The notes: a model not told the origin generated them from the letters alone. A DNA stretch of 64,000 bases from Ktedonospora formicarum (GCF_016587355.1 NZ_BNJF01000001.1:2108001-2172000); one strand, 5' to 3'. Counted from the first letter of the stretch, positions 7,087 through 15,806 are shown. A program made the numbers and translations.

Positions 7087-9101
7087 GCCACCACTCCCTT
7101 ATCCTCGACCAGAGCGCTCGTCTTGGGCAGGCTTGTACTTCTGCGACCATAAACAACGCGCTTGCGCGCCTCAGGCCACCAGCAGAGTACACCACCCAGC
7201 AACATCAACATCCCCCCCCACCAGACAAGCGGTACCAGTGGATTGACAAAAATGCGAATGGTAGCTTGTGACGGCCCCTGCCAGTCACCCAGGAAGACGT
7301 ACAGGTCGGTCAGGCCAAAAGTGCTGATGGAGATCTGGCTCGCGGGCTGGTCATCGAAATTCTTGTACATCGTACGTCCTGGGTAGATATAGCTTAGCAG
7401 TGAGCCATTCTGCCAGATTTGCATCTGCGACGTGACGCTCTGCTGGTCATCGCCATAGCTCTGCAAGTTCCCTAGATACACAAAGCGATAGCCACCCAGC
7501 TCCGCTTCCTGCCCGCTCTTAAGCGTGACATCTTTCTGTATTTGGAAGAAGTGTGATCCAACCACACCCAGAGCCAGGAAAACGAGTCCCAGGTGCACAA
7601 TATAGCCACCATAACGCTGTCGATAGCGCTTGAAGAGCATATATACAGCCTTAACATAGGGCTCGCCATGCGCATGACGCACGCGAGCTCCACGCCAGAG
7701 CTCATAGAGGATCGCCATACCTGTAAAGGCACACACTGAGAAGCCAATATTCGCCAGTACGTTCGTCACACCCAACAGCGGCAGAATCACCGCACAAATC
7801 GCCGCCAGAATAGCAGGCACACTTAGATTACGCCAGAGAGCATTGAGCGATGTCCGTCGCCACGCCAGCAGTGGTCCCACACCCATCGCCAGAATCAGCA
7901 CAGCGAAAAGTGGGCCATTCACCGAATTATAGAAGGGCGCACCAACTGTCATAGTCTGCTTGCGAATAGTCTGCGAGATCAAAGGGAAGAGCGTTCCCCA
8001 CAGCGTCGCGAAAGTAATGCCGAGCAGCATTAAGTTATTCAGCAGGAACACCCCTTCACGCGACACCACCGAGTCAAACTCCTGCTCCGCCTTAAGCTTC
8101 GGCAAGCGGAAGAAGAAGAGTCCAATAGAGAAGAGGATAATGACTGCCAGGAAGGCGAAGAAGTACCCGCCAATATCCGAGTAGGCAAAGGAGTGAACCG
8201 AACTTATAATACCGCTACGCACCTCAAAGGTGCCAAATATGGAGAGCGCGAAAGAGGCAATCACCAGGCACATATTCCACACTTTGAGCATACCTCGCCG
8301 CTCCTGAACCATCGTCGAGTGCAGGAAGGCCGTGGAGGTCAACCAAGGCAACAAAGCGGCGTTTTCCACCGGGTCCCAGCCCCAGTAGCCACCCCATCCT
8401 AGTACATGATACGCCCACCAACTACCCAGGAGCAGCCCCCCAGTCTGAATGGTCCATGAAGCCAACGTCCAGCGACGAATTGAGCGGAGCCAGTCGTTTT
8501 TAAGCTCGCCCGAGATCAGAGCCGCAACAGCAAAGGCAAATGGCATTGCAAAGCTCATATATCCCATCAGCAGCATTGGAGGATGTACCAGCATTCCAGG
8601 ATCCATAAGCAACGGATTCAAACCATTGCCGTCCTGTGGTGGGTTGAGCGTACGTACGAAGGGATTTGACACTGTAACGAGCACTATCAGGAAGAAGCCC
8701 TCGATAAACATCAACGTCGCCAGCACATAAGGGACCAACTTCGCGGGAGCGCGCCACGAGGTAAAAACAAAAATAGCGGAGAAGATACCTAGCATCAGCG
8801 CCCAGTAGAGCAAAGAGCCTTCCTGCCCACCATAAAAAGCCGCCGAGGTAAAATACCAGGGCATACTCAGGCTGGATTGCTCCGCCACATATTTCACTCC
8901 AAAGTCATGTGTGAGGAATGAGGCCACCAGCGCGGCGGCAGCCACAACGAGGAACCCGGCAACAACCAGGACCGCTCTCTTAGCGCTTAAGACCGCCTGT
9001 GGTAGCTCACGAACCGCCCCAACCACCGCGATTACGATGGTTAGAATGGTGAAACCCAACGCCAGCATCAGCGCGATAATACCAATATCCGAAAAGTACA
9101 C
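7083..9101 (-). CDS. ccmF: Cytochrome c haem lyase CcmF
   Basis: A 672-residue polytopic protein of the CcmF/NrfE family that performs the final covalent attachment of haem to apocytochrome c. It has about 15 helices, the tryptophan-rich motif GWGGYWGWDPVENAALLPWL, and conserved histidines flanking it (HPPMLLMGY, LHSTMV). The proposed GTG start at 9101 has AGAGGA 6 nt upstream and gives the usual short lead into the first helix (DIGIIALMLAL). An upstream in-frame GTG at 9152 would add 17 residues and cannot be excluded. It is followed by ccmH with 4-nt overlap. Confidence 0.93.
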   Translation of the reverse strand: MYFSDIGIIALMLALGFTILTIVIAVVGAVRELPQAVLSAKRAVLVVAGFLVVAAAALVASFLTHDFGVKYVAEQSSLSMPWYFTSAAFYGGQEGSLLYWALMLGIFSAIFVFTSWRAPAKLVPYVLATLMFIEGFFLIVLVTVSNPFVRTLNPPQDGNGLNPLLMDPGMLVHPPMLLMGYMSFAMPFAFAVAALISGELKNDWLRSIRRWTLASWTIQTGGLLLGSWWAYHVLGWGGYWGWDPVENAALLPWLTSTAFLHSTMVQERRGMLKVWNMCLVIASFALSIFGTFEVRSGIISSVHSFAYSDIGGYFFAFLAVIILFSIGLFFFRLPKLKAEQEFDSVVSREGVFLLNNLMLLGITFATLWGTLFPLISQTIRKQTMTVGAPFYNSVNGPLFAVLILAMGVGPLLAWRRTSLNALWRNLSVPAILAAICAVILPLLGVTNVLANIGFSVCAFTGMAILYELWRGARVRHAHGEPYVKAVYMLFKRYRQRYGGYIVHLGLVFLALGVVGSHFFQIQKDVTLKSGQEAELGGYRFVYLGNLQSYGDDQQSVTSQMQIWQNGSLLSYIYPGRTMYKNFDDQPASQISISTFGLTDLYVFLGDWQGPSQATIRIFVNPLVPLVWWGGMLMLLGGVLCWWPEARKRVVYGRRSTSLPKTSALVEDKGVVA

Positions 9102-9189
9102 TCTTGTTCCTCTGAGCAATCTCTCTAGCGTAACAACAAAGCGTCCGCGCACCCCTCCCTTCTATAATCGACAGCCAGGGGTGTTCAGT

Positions 9190-9657
9190 CTAGGGTTGTG
9201 TTGTTGGTGTCGCATTCTGGAACTTGGATGGGCACTTCGCCAGCAAGGTCTGAGCCTGGAAAGGTCCCTGCCCACTATAGCGTCCCTCGACAACAACCTG
9301 CACACCCGCTTTAAAAATATCCGGCACCACGCCACTATAGGCCACCTGGAGCGTCTGCGTTCCATCTACCAGCGTAAAACGAACGCTGGTATGCGCGTCA
9401 TCTCGTACAATCGAGCCATCCTGTACAACGCCCGCCACACGCACTGACTGCGTGGCACAATTCGCACAGGTATGTAGTTCAGAGACAGTCATATAGTAGG
9501 CGGCATTGGTCTGGGTATTTGCGTAAACGAGATAGATAACCGCACCCAGAATCGCCAGGCCTACCAGCAGAAAGGCCAGGGGAAAACGTCTCTTACTCCG
9601 TGTTTCCAGGTTTGTATTCTTTTCTTTATGTCCATCAATCGCTATTGCAGGCGGCAC
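9190..9657 (-). CDS. ccmE: Haem chaperone CcmE with a Cys-type haem-binding motif
   Basis: A 155-residue protein with one N-terminal signal-anchor helix (about 25-46) and an OB-fold beta-barrel (YYMTVSELH, VRVAGVV, FTLVDG, VPDIFKAGVQVVVEGRY). CcmE carries haem covalently from CcmABCD to CcmF. In the common form the attachment residue is the His of HxxxY; here the equivalent site is LLAKCPSKF, with Cys142 for His and Phe146 for Tyr. Cys-type CcmE proteins (CXXXY) are known from archaea and Desulfovibrio, but the Phe is a further change. There is also an extra CxxC (Cys64, Cys67) early in the barrel. The start is a GTG with GGAGG 7 nt upstream. Confidence 0.9.
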   Translation of the reverse strand: MPPAIAIDGHKEKNTNLETRSKRRFPLAFLLVGLAILGAVIYLVYANTQTNAAYYMTVSELHTCANCATQSVRVAGVVQDGSIVRDDAHTSVRFTLVDGTQTLQVAYSGVVPDIFKAGVQVVVEGRYSGQGPFQAQTLLAKCPSKFQNATPTTQP

Positions 9658-9671
9658 GTTTCGTCCTCCTT

Positions 9672-9741
9672 ACTCCTTATCCGAAAATCTGAGCGCGTGA
9701 GCGCTAGCCGCGACCAGCGGCGTTGGGTTTCGTATAAAACC
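9672..9741. repeat. Dispersed palindromic repeat, copy C
   Basis: The copy begins CTCCTTATCCGAAAA. Inside are AGCGC-gtga-GCGCT and GCCGC-gacca-GCGGC hairpins enclosed by CGAAA with TTTCG. It lies between ccmE and the copD-like gene, within the operon. Confidence 0.8.
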
Positions 9742-9799
9742 TTAGTGCCTCTACGAAAACCTGAGCGCCAGCCACGACAACGCGTTAGGTTTCGCATAA
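9742..9799. repeat. Dispersed palindromic repeat, copy D (degenerate)
   Basis: An outer stem, CGAAAACCT with AGGTTTCG, is kept, but the inner hairpins are eroded (GAGCGCCAGCCACGACAACGC). It is placed in tandem after copy C, as B follows A. Confidence 0.65.
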
Positions 9800-9807
9800 T
9801 ATGTTAA

Positions 9808-10263
9808 TTAATGAAGCGCAATTGTATTCTCGTATAGGATATTCAGTAACGCTCCAAGAATAAATACCAGAATACCCAGGGCTAACATCAACTGTGGCGC
9901 AAGCTTCGAGAAACGGGTGGTCTGCTTCGCAAGCCGACGAATATTACTTTGCCCAAGGTAAATAGCTGTAATCAGCATCGCGATGACCAGCACAACCTTC
10001 GCAATCAGGGTAGCCAGATAGGCCCAACCAAGCGTGGTCTGTGTCAGGCGGTCAACTGTTAGATAAGCTCCCGTCAGAACCATGATACCCATGCAGGCGT
10101 TGACCATACGCTTAAAGAGGCTTGCAACCTGACTCGAAATCAAAGGCGCAGGTCCACCAGCACGTAGTGCTGGCATAACAACGAGTAGGTACATAATGCT
10201 GCCACCCACCCAGGCCGCACCTGCCAAAGTGTGCGCGGCACGCATGATTAGATGTACAAGCAT
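9808..10263 (-). CDS. CopD-like four-helix membrane protein
   Basis: A 151-residue protein with four transmembrane helices (about 7-30, 50-70, 82-104 and 122-145) and the N-terminal HLIMRAAHTLAGAAWVGG pattern of the copper resistance D (CopD) domain. The histidines in helix 1 are the usual metal or haem ligand candidates. Related proteins are often encoded near cytochrome oxidase and Ccm genes. It lies 13 nt downstream of tlpA and 150 nt upstream of ccmE, in the same direction, so a role in copper or haem supply is a reasonable inference but is not shown. Confidence 0.75.
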   Translation of the reverse strand: MLVHLIMRAAHTLAGAAWVGGSIMYLLVVMPALRAGGPAPLISSQVASLFKRMVNACMGIMVLTGAYLTVDRLTQTTLGWAYLATLIAKVVLVIAMLITAIYLGQSNIRRLAKQTTRFSKLAPQLMLALGILVFILGALLNILYENTIALH

Positions 10264-10276
10264 CTTCCCTCACCAC

Positions 10277-10924
10277 TCAGGCAATACCGAGTTTCTTTAA
10301 CTCGCTCTGGAGTCCCTTGGTATCCAGCGGCCCATAGCGTGCAACCACCTTACCGCTAGCGTCGATAAAGAATGTCTCGGGATAGCCGCGAATGCCATAG
10401 TTAACGCCAGTATCCCCATTCAATGTATCCTGCACGTTCGTATACGACAGCCCATACTTCTGTAGGAACTTGTGCGCGTCACTCGATGGCTCATTGGAAT
10501 CAACTCCAAGCATCACTACCCCTTTTGACTGTACCTGCTGCCAAGTCTTACTCAGCAAAGGTGCCTCGGCCTGACAAGGCTCACACCAGGAGGCCCAGAA
10601 GTTGAGCAATACTGGCTTCCCCTTGAAGTCAGACAAATGCACGGTTTTACCATCACTTAAAGAGGAGAGGGTAAAATCGGGCGCAGTCTTACCTATCAAG
10701 GGACTGGTCATTGCTCCTGTCGTGGTATTGCTCGAAGCCGTATTCTTCGCGCCAGAGGCCGGTGTTAGCAGTTGAGTGAAGAGTAGGGCAAGCAAAGCGA
10801 TATTGATAACAGTTACCACGCTAAAGGTAATGATGCGCCTACGCCTTTTGCGCCCCTCCATCGCCTTGTCAACATATTCCTCTGGCATCGCGGTGTCGGC
10901 TAGCTTTATGTTTTCAGATGCCAT
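10277..10924 (-). CDS. TlpA/ResA/CcmG-type membrane-anchored thioredoxin
   Basis: A 215-residue protein with a basic cytoplasmic N-terminus (KRRRR), a transmembrane anchor at about 31-55, a Ser/Thr-rich linker, and a thioredoxin-fold domain from about residue 78 to the end. The active site is NFWASWCEPCQAE with Cys114 and Cys117; the conserved GYPETFFID cis-proline loop is present. It acts outside the membrane to reduce disulfides in apocytochromes or CcmH before haem attachment. It is the first gene of the minus-strand ccm run and has a copy of the shared 19-bp respiratory motif 150 nt upstream. Confidence 0.92.
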   Translation of the reverse strand: MASENIKLADTAMPEEYVDKAMEGRKRRRRIITFSVVTVINIALLALLFTQLLTPASGAKNTASSNTTTGAMTSPLIGKTAPDFTLSSLSDGKTVHLSDFKGKPVLLNFWASWCEPCQAEAPLLSKTWQQVQSKGVVMLGVDSNEPSSDAHKFLQKYGLSYTNVQDTLNGDTGVNYGIRGYPETFFIDASGKVVARYGPLDTKGLQSELKKLGIA

Positions 10925-11074
10925 GTGTTTACTCTCAAAGGTCCAAACTAAAAATAGACTATTTCTTGTTTCCAGGTTGCCTTCTCATTTACAATCGGCA
11001 ATCTGGCTCAGGATATAATATCAGAACAGATTATGGTGCTTGATCCTGATAGGCAACTAACATTCCATGAAAGT

Positions 11075-11093
11075 GACCTTACAATGGCCTGAA
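11075..11093 (-). promoter_or_regulatory. Respiratory motif site 1, upstream of tlpA-ccm
   Basis: On the minus strand the site reads TTCAGG-CCATT-GTAAGGTC, matching TTCAGG-N5-GTAAGGT exactly. It is oriented toward tlpA and lies 150 nt upstream of its start. The hexamers TTCAGG and GTAAGG are 11 bp apart, like the direct repeats bound by OmpR/PhoB-type regulators. Confidence 0.65.
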
Positions 11094-11248
11094 CATCTAT
11101 AGCCAGCAACATCCTCCATTAATACTCAAGCTCTCATCTTACAGCACATGCAAAAAGGCAGGGTATGGGCGATGCTGATCTATAAACAGGAACACCACCC
11201 ATACGCTGCCTCACGGAAAACAAGAAAGTGGTTCGCAAGCAGAACACA

Positions 11249-11824
11249 CTATGCAGTCATGGTCGCGGCTTTATTCTGCTTGTACTCGCTGAAAAGCGAA
11301 ACCATAGCGTTGTTGAAAGCTGGTAAATCTTGTGGACTGCGGCTCGTAACCAGATTGCGGTCACGTACCATCTCCTTATCCTCCCAATTGCTACCCGAAT
11401 TGCGCAGATCATCCTGAATAGTGTAGTAGCTAGTCAAGGTACGTCCCTTCGTAATACCAGAAGAAATCAAAACCCAGGGAGCGTGGCAGATCGCCGCAAT
11501 GGGTCGGTTACTTTGATCGAATTTCTGCACGAATTCGCGAGCTCTGGGTTCCATACGCAATTTATCGGCATTGATTGCACCACCCGGAAGCATCAGACCC
11601 TCGAAATCGTCCGGGCTAGCTTGATCCAGGGTCATATCAACAGGGAAAGGATCAGCTTTGATATCGTGGTTCATCCCCTGGACCTGACCGCCTTTAGGAG
11701 CAATTACAGTCACCCTGGCTCCCGCCTGCTCCAACACTTTCTTTGGTTCGGTAAACTCGACCTGTTCAAAATCGTCAAATACGATAATCGCGACACGCAT
11801 ACCATTAATGCCATTGCTTTGCAT
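11249..11824 (-). CDS. DJ-1/PfpI family protein (PfpI/YhbO-like)
   Basis: A 191-residue single-domain protein of the DJ-1/PfpI superfamily. The nucleophile elbow AAICHAPW places Cys113 next to His114, and the acid and substrate residues (Glu in FTEPK, GLMLPGG) are present. Members have been described as intracellular proteases, glyoxalases or deglycases acting on glycated proteins, so the exact substrate is not deduced. The start MQSNGINGM at 11824 has GGGAGCGG about 7 nt upstream; longer in-frame starts lack a ribosome site. It appears to be a single-gene unit. Confidence 0.88.
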   Translation of the reverse strand: MQSNGINGMRVAIIVFDDFEQVEFTEPKKVLEQAGARVTVIAPKGGQVQGMNHDIKADPFPVDMTLDQASPDDFEGLMLPGGAINADKLRMEPRAREFVQKFDQSNRPIAAICHAPWVLISSGITKGRTLTSYYTIQDDLRNSGSNWEDKEMVRDRNLVTSRSPQDLPAFNNAMVSLFSEYKQNKAATMTA

Positions 11825-11992
11825 GATATAACCGCTCCCTTCTCTACAACATATAATTACACAGCCTTTCATGAAAAATCCTTTCAAAAAAGCTCTGTAT
11901 CTTACTGCTTTTAGTAGACGTAGAGTTCACGTTTCACATATGTAATGCGTTACTCAGCGATTTAGACCGATCTAGCGCCGATCCGAAGCACA

Positions 11993-12035
11993 AAAAATAT
12001 AAACGCGGCCCACCAGGAACCGCGTTTATATTTTT
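11993..12035. terminator. Bidirectional intrinsic terminator
   Basis: A 16-bp stem, AAAAATATAAACGCGG with its complement, encloses an 11-nt loop. There are A/T runs at both ends (ATATTTTTT reading minus). It ends the receiver gene transcript, whose stop codon is 14 nt away, and shields the PfpI gene. Confidence 0.85.
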
Positions 12036-12048
12036 CTCAGCCTTCATT

Positions 12049-12693
12049 TCAGGCACTTGCTACACGTGGGGCAGGCTTTTCACCTCCCAACGTCCAGCAA
12101 AGCAAGGCAATTATTACTATAAGAAATCCCGCGACGCCGAGCGCGACCTGCATCAACAGCATACTAATAACCAACAACAGTAAGCCAGCCGCTGTGACCA
12201 TGGGAAAGATACTAGGAGCTGAATGTCGACTATAAGAGGCAAGGAGAGCAGCCTCCAGATCAGCCTCTTGAGTGGCTGCCTCCACCGCGCGCGCCTGGAG
12301 CAACTGATCCATGGCTTGATGCAAAACACGCGCGTCAAAGGGTTTGGTTAAATAAGTAGTAGGTTGGGAAAGGGAATTGGCAAACTGACCTGTCGGCAAG
12401 GCGGGCGCGAATTGGCACTCGCGCTCCCAGCAAAGCACAATAGTGGGAACACCGCTCAAGCTCGGCAACGCTTGGGCTTCCTGCAACAGGCTCCAGTTAC
12501 TATGAACATCGCCATCTACATCAACTACAAGCAAGTCTGGCTGCGGATCTTTTAAGGTGAGCTCTCGGCTTGCTCGCACGAACTCACTCACCTGCATGCC
12601 TCGGCTCTGTAAGCCTATAGCAATCAAGCGACGTAAGCACATATCGCTCTCGATGAGGAGAACATGTGGTTGTTCCCCTGGTGATGTGTGCAT
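12049..12693 (-). CDS. Membrane-anchored receiver-domain protein
   Basis: A 214-residue protein. Residues 9-133 form a CheY-like receiver: the phosphoacceptor is Asp58 (PDLLVVDVDG), and the conserved lysine is Lys117 (LTKPF). The usual Thr/Ser switch residue is replaced by Cys88 (IVLCW), and the first acid pair is reduced to Glu15/Asp17. After a helical linker (140-160) come two transmembrane helices at about 164-182 and 185-203. There is no DNA-binding or enzymatic output domain. A receiver tethered to the membrane by C-terminal helices is unusual. It could act as a phosphate sink or as a membrane-recruited partner of the adjacent hybrid kinase. A site of the shared respiratory motif lies 105 nt upstream. 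Confidence 0.8.
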   Translation of the reverse strand: MHTSPGEQPHVLLIESDMCLRRLIAIGLQSRGMQVSEFVRASRELTLKDPQPDLLVVDVDGDVHSNWSLLQEAQALPSLSGVPTIVLCWERECQFAPALPTGQFANSLSQPTTYLTKPFDARVLHQAMDQLLQARAVEAATQEADLEAALLASYSRHSAPSIFPMVTAAGLLLLVISMLLMQVALGVAGFLIVIIALLCWTLGGEKPAPRVASA

Positions 12694-12798
12694 CGTGATA
12701 TGCTCCTCCCAACCGCGAAGGCTCTTCGCGAACAGAACGTTTCTCTATTTTAGAGCATACCCACCCTACATTACAAGATCTTAACGACCAGGGGTATA

Positions 12799-12817
12799 TA
12801 CCTTACAGTAACCTGAA
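12799..12817 (-). promoter_or_regulatory. Respiratory motif site 2, upstream of the membrane receiver gene
   Basis: The minus strand reads TTCAGG-TTACT-GTAAGGTA, an exact match to the core. It lies in the 137-nt gap between the hybrid kinase stop and the receiver gene start, 105 nt upstream of the latter and oriented toward it. Confidence 0.6.
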
Positions 12818-12830
12818 TACTTTCTCTTTC

Positions 12831-14777
12831 TTAAATTCTCATCAGCTTATAGCCAACATCAGGGACTGTTACGATATATTTAGGGCGGCGCGAGTCAGCC
12901 TCAACCTTACGACGCAGGCGGCTGATATAGACCCAGATGAAATCGATATCGCGATTATATTCTGGTCCCCACACCTTTTCTAAAAGCAATTCATGTGTAA
13001 CAACCATGCCCACATTTTGCGCCAGGACACTCAAAAGCTTATACTCAGTGCGACTCAACTGAATCGGCTTCTCGCCAACAGTCACGACATGTTGTGCATG
13101 GTCAATAACCAGATCCCCTGTCCTGAAGATCGCCTGCTGCGTAGCCTCCTCACTTGCGGGAGTGCGCCTGCGTAGAATCGCGCGAACACGTGCGAGTAAC
13201 TCACGCATTCCGAAGGGTTTCAGAACAAGGTCATCGCCCCCCAGGTCAAACAACTGTACACGCTCATCCTCATCACATTCATCGCTCAACATAATCACTG
13301 GCACCTGGGAGAATTCGCGCAGGCGTTGTAATAACTCGATGCCACTCATATCAGCCAGGCGCGTCGATAGCAGTATAATATCAGGCTCCTCAAGATCAAC
13401 TTGACGGAGAAACTGGATTCCGTGATTGACGGCATGTACACGGTACTGCTGCTCTTCCAGGTTTGCTCGCAGATAGCGAAGCATACGTGCATCGCCTTCA
13501 GCTAGCAACACTGAAGTTCGTCGATCCTGGCGTAGAAGCGTGGGCCGAGGCGCGCTCAGCGAACCCGTTACAGGCTCGCGTACCTCCGTCACATTTGTAC
13601 GGTAAGCGCTCGGCGCGGCATCAAGTACAGGTGAGAGTGGTAGTGTAAAGTAGAAGCTCGCGCCCTGTCCCTCGCCCGCCGACTCAGCCCATATCTTGCC
13701 ATTATGCGCTTCAATAGCAGAGCGAGCCGCAGCAAGCCCCAGGCCGCTTCCCGGCTGCTCATCACTTTGCGCTACGCGATAAAAGCGGTCAAAGATGTGC
13801 TCCAGGTGCTCGGACGCAATCCCCACACCTTCGTCAATCACCCCTACACGCATCTCAACATCGTTCGTCTCCACACGCACCGTCACAATTGAGTTGGGCG
13901 AGGAATAGTTCAGCGCATTGTCCAGTACATGATTGAGAGTCTGCTCGATGCGAAGCGCATCACACATCACCGGAGCAAGATCGGGCGGCACACTCAACAC
14001 AAAACGATGGTAGGGAGCTTGCTTCTGCCAGCGTGTCACCAATTGGCTCAGTAGTTCCGGCATCTGCACCTGCGTCAGGCGCAGCGGTTGCATGCCCGCA
14101 TCCAGACGCCACACATCTAGCAGTGTATTCAACACATCATACAGGCGGTCAGACTGCGTATCGATCATCTGCAACATCTCGCGTTGCATCGCTGGGTCCC
14201 AACGCGCCGAACTGCCAAGCAGTGTCGTCGCACAACCCTTAATCACCGCCAGGGGAGTTTTCAATTCGTGGGCCGCGCGTGCCAGGGTCTCTCCCTGAGC
14301 TTCCTGGGCCGAACGCTCTAGCGTAATATCATCGAAGAGCAAACCCCGACCCAGAAGGGAGCCCCGCCGATCATGAACGGGGAAACTACGAATGCGCAAC
14401 CAACGTACCGCCGCGTCCGCCAGAGCGACATCGGTGGCATATTCTCGTTCGGGAGAACTCCAGACGCGATCTAGTTCCACATGCGCCACACGCCGGTCGG
14501 CAGCGATATCGAGCAAGTGCTCGCGCACATCAAAGTCTTGCGGCGATACCAGATCGCGCTTGCTGAGTTGGAGCAAATGTAGTGCGCTCTGATTGGTATA
14601 GATTACTCGTTGCTGATTTAAGAGCATAAAGCCACTGCTCATGCTTGCGCATACCTCTGAGAGAATATGATACTCTCGCGTAAATGCAGTTGGCACGATG
14701 TCTAAAGCTTGCATCGACAGTGAGCTATGCGGCACCGAGGCTGTTTCGTCTTCTGTCCACCAACCATTGTGGGTCAT
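12831..14777 (-). CDS. Histidine kinase / pseudo-receiver / OmpR-type DNA-binding fusion
   Basis: A 648-residue soluble protein. It has a PAS-like sensor region (about 35-155), a HisKA dimerisation helix with phosphorylatable His170 (RAAHELKTPLAVIKG), and an HATPase domain with N-box NHVLDNALNY (about 282), G1 box DEGVGI and G2 box GSGLGLA. A receiver-like domain (422-537) and a winged-helix trans_reg_C domain (about 553-648, SRTEYKLLSVLAQN...YISRLRRKVE...VPDVGYKLM) complete it. The receiver keeps Lys520 and Ser498 but has Ser471 where the phosphoacceptor Asp belongs (DIILLSTRLADMSG), so it is probably not phosphorylated there. Sensor, kinase and transcription factor in one chain is uncommon. 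There is no membrane segment, so the signal is cytoplasmic. Confidence 0.88.
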   Translation of the reverse strand: MTHNGWWTEDETASVPHSSLSMQALDIVPTAFTREYHILSEVCASMSSGFMLLNQQRVIYTNQSALHLLQLSKRDLVSPQDFDVREHLLDIAADRRVAHVELDRVWSSPEREYATDVALADAAVRWLRIRSFPVHDRRGSLLGRGLLFDDITLERSAQEAQGETLARAAHELKTPLAVIKGCATTLLGSSARWDPAMQREMLQMIDTQSDRLYDVLNTLLDVWRLDAGMQPLRLTQVQMPELLSQLVTRWQKQAPYHRFVLSVPPDLAPVMCDALRIEQTLNHVLDNALNYSSPNSIVTVRVETNDVEMRVGVIDEGVGIASEHLEHIFDRFYRVAQSDEQPGSGLGLAAARSAIEAHNGKIWAESAGEGQGASFYFTLPLSPVLDAAPSAYRTNVTEVREPVTGSLSAPRPTLLRQDRRTSVLLAEGDARMLRYLRANLEEQQYRVHAVNHGIQFLRQVDLEEPDIILLSTRLADMSGIELLQRLREFSQVPVIMLSDECDEDERVQLFDLGGDDLVLKPFGMRELLARVRAILRRRTPASEEATQQAIFRTGDLVIDHAQHVVTVGEKPIQLSRTEYKLLSVLAQNVGMVVTHELLLEKVWGPEYNRDIDFIWVYISRLRRKVEADSRRPKYIVTVPDVGYKLMRI

Positions 14778-14833
14778 ATATCGCGCATCTCCCAGGGCGG
14801 GTTCCGATCAGAGCCCCTCACCCGTCTGCTTCC

Positions 14834-14893
14834 TCCTTAGTACGAAAATCCGAACACAATAGCGCTAGCTACGGTGCTAATTTTCACATAGGA
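14834..14893. repeat. Dispersed palindromic repeat, copy E (degenerate)
   Basis: CTCCTTAGTACGAAAATC at the left and ATTTTCACATAGGAG at the right keep the family ends, and AGCGCTAGCT remains in the middle. The inner hairpins have decayed. It fills part of the 303-nt gap upstream of the hybrid kinase gene; nothing else was recognised in that gap. Confidence 0.6.
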
Positions 14894-15080
14894 GCATACT
14901 AGTGGCATATTTAGGTTAGAAAGGTTTATAGATAGTCTGGCATTTTTGGTGATTGCTCATATTGTAGCAAAAATATGCAATCCTGCCAGGAGAATAGGAG
15001 AAAGAGAGCAGATAGATAACCATCATTGTTTGCCATCTTCCTGCGTTCTTCATATGCTGAGGCAAATCATCGAGTAAGCT

Positions 15081-15494
15081 CTACTTTATGAAGCCCGCGA
15101 TGAGGACGAGAAAAACCAGATGTACAAGCATAAAGATGAAGAAGCCAAACGCGAGGAGGGCTATGAAGCGTCTATCGCTAGCCTGCACACGCAGAGAATT
15201 GGGGTAGGCCAGAGGCCAGCGCTCAGCTGCGACCATGCCCATTGCAACACGAACACGGAGCGGGGAAGCGATCTTCGCGCGGTGTAGTTCCGCAATGAGA
15301 GAGTTATAGCAATGCTTGCAGAGAAGCCAGGTATGGCGAGGCTCTGGCGCATCTTCTGGTTCCAGAATCTTTAAAGGCTCAAACCAGATACGTTGCCGAC
15401 AGACAGAACAATGTTTGGTCTTCAGTAGCCCCTTGCGCAAGCTTTCATCCTTCAACATCAGTTGTGTGCTGGCCCTGCGCATAGCCTCTTTCAT
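15081..15494 (-). CDS. Zinc-ribbon membrane protein of unknown function
   Basis: A 137-residue protein with two CxxC knuckles (Cys29/Cys32 in CSVCRQRIWFEP, and Cys59/Cys62 in LLCKHCYNS) that would bind one zinc ion. A basic middle region follows, then a single C-terminal transmembrane helix at about 111-135. The topology suggests a tail-anchored cytoplasmic zinc ribbon. No family could be named. It stands alone between the hybrid kinase and the oxidase operon. Confidence 0.65.
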   Translation of the reverse strand: MKEAMRRASTQLMLKDESLRKGLLKTKHCSVCRQRIWFEPLKILEPEDAPEPRHTWLLCKHCYNSLIAELHRAKIASPLRVRVAMGMVAAERWPLAYPNSLRVQASDRRFIALLAFGFFIFMLVHLVFLVLIAGFIK

Positions 15495-15735
15495 AACGCG
15501 CCCTTGTCCTTCCTTACGCTTTTGGGATTCAATCTTCTACAGTCGCGCTTATCAATCGGCTGTATCATAACAACGAATATGATCGTCTGCAAATATCTAT
15601 CTATTTATGATACTACTCTCCATTCACCCTGTCGATATGTTTCCCTACTTGCCAAGTGTAACACATTCAAGCAGAGTGTAGGACACCATCATCGTACTAC
15701 ATAAGAGCAATTATTCACCTCTGATGGGTACAAAA

Positions 15736-15771
15736 AACGAGCCTGATACCTTTAAAGGTATCAGGCTCGTT
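15736..15771 (-). terminator. Intrinsic terminator of the cta oxidase operon
   Basis: A perfect 18-bp palindrome (AACGAGCCTGATACCTTT and its complement, with almost no loop) is followed on the minus strand by TTTTTT. It lies 36 nt beyond the ctaE stop codon. Confidence 0.9.
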
Positions 15772-15806
15772 CTCCTCACTAGAGGATTCTATATTTTTGC
15801 CATCGC

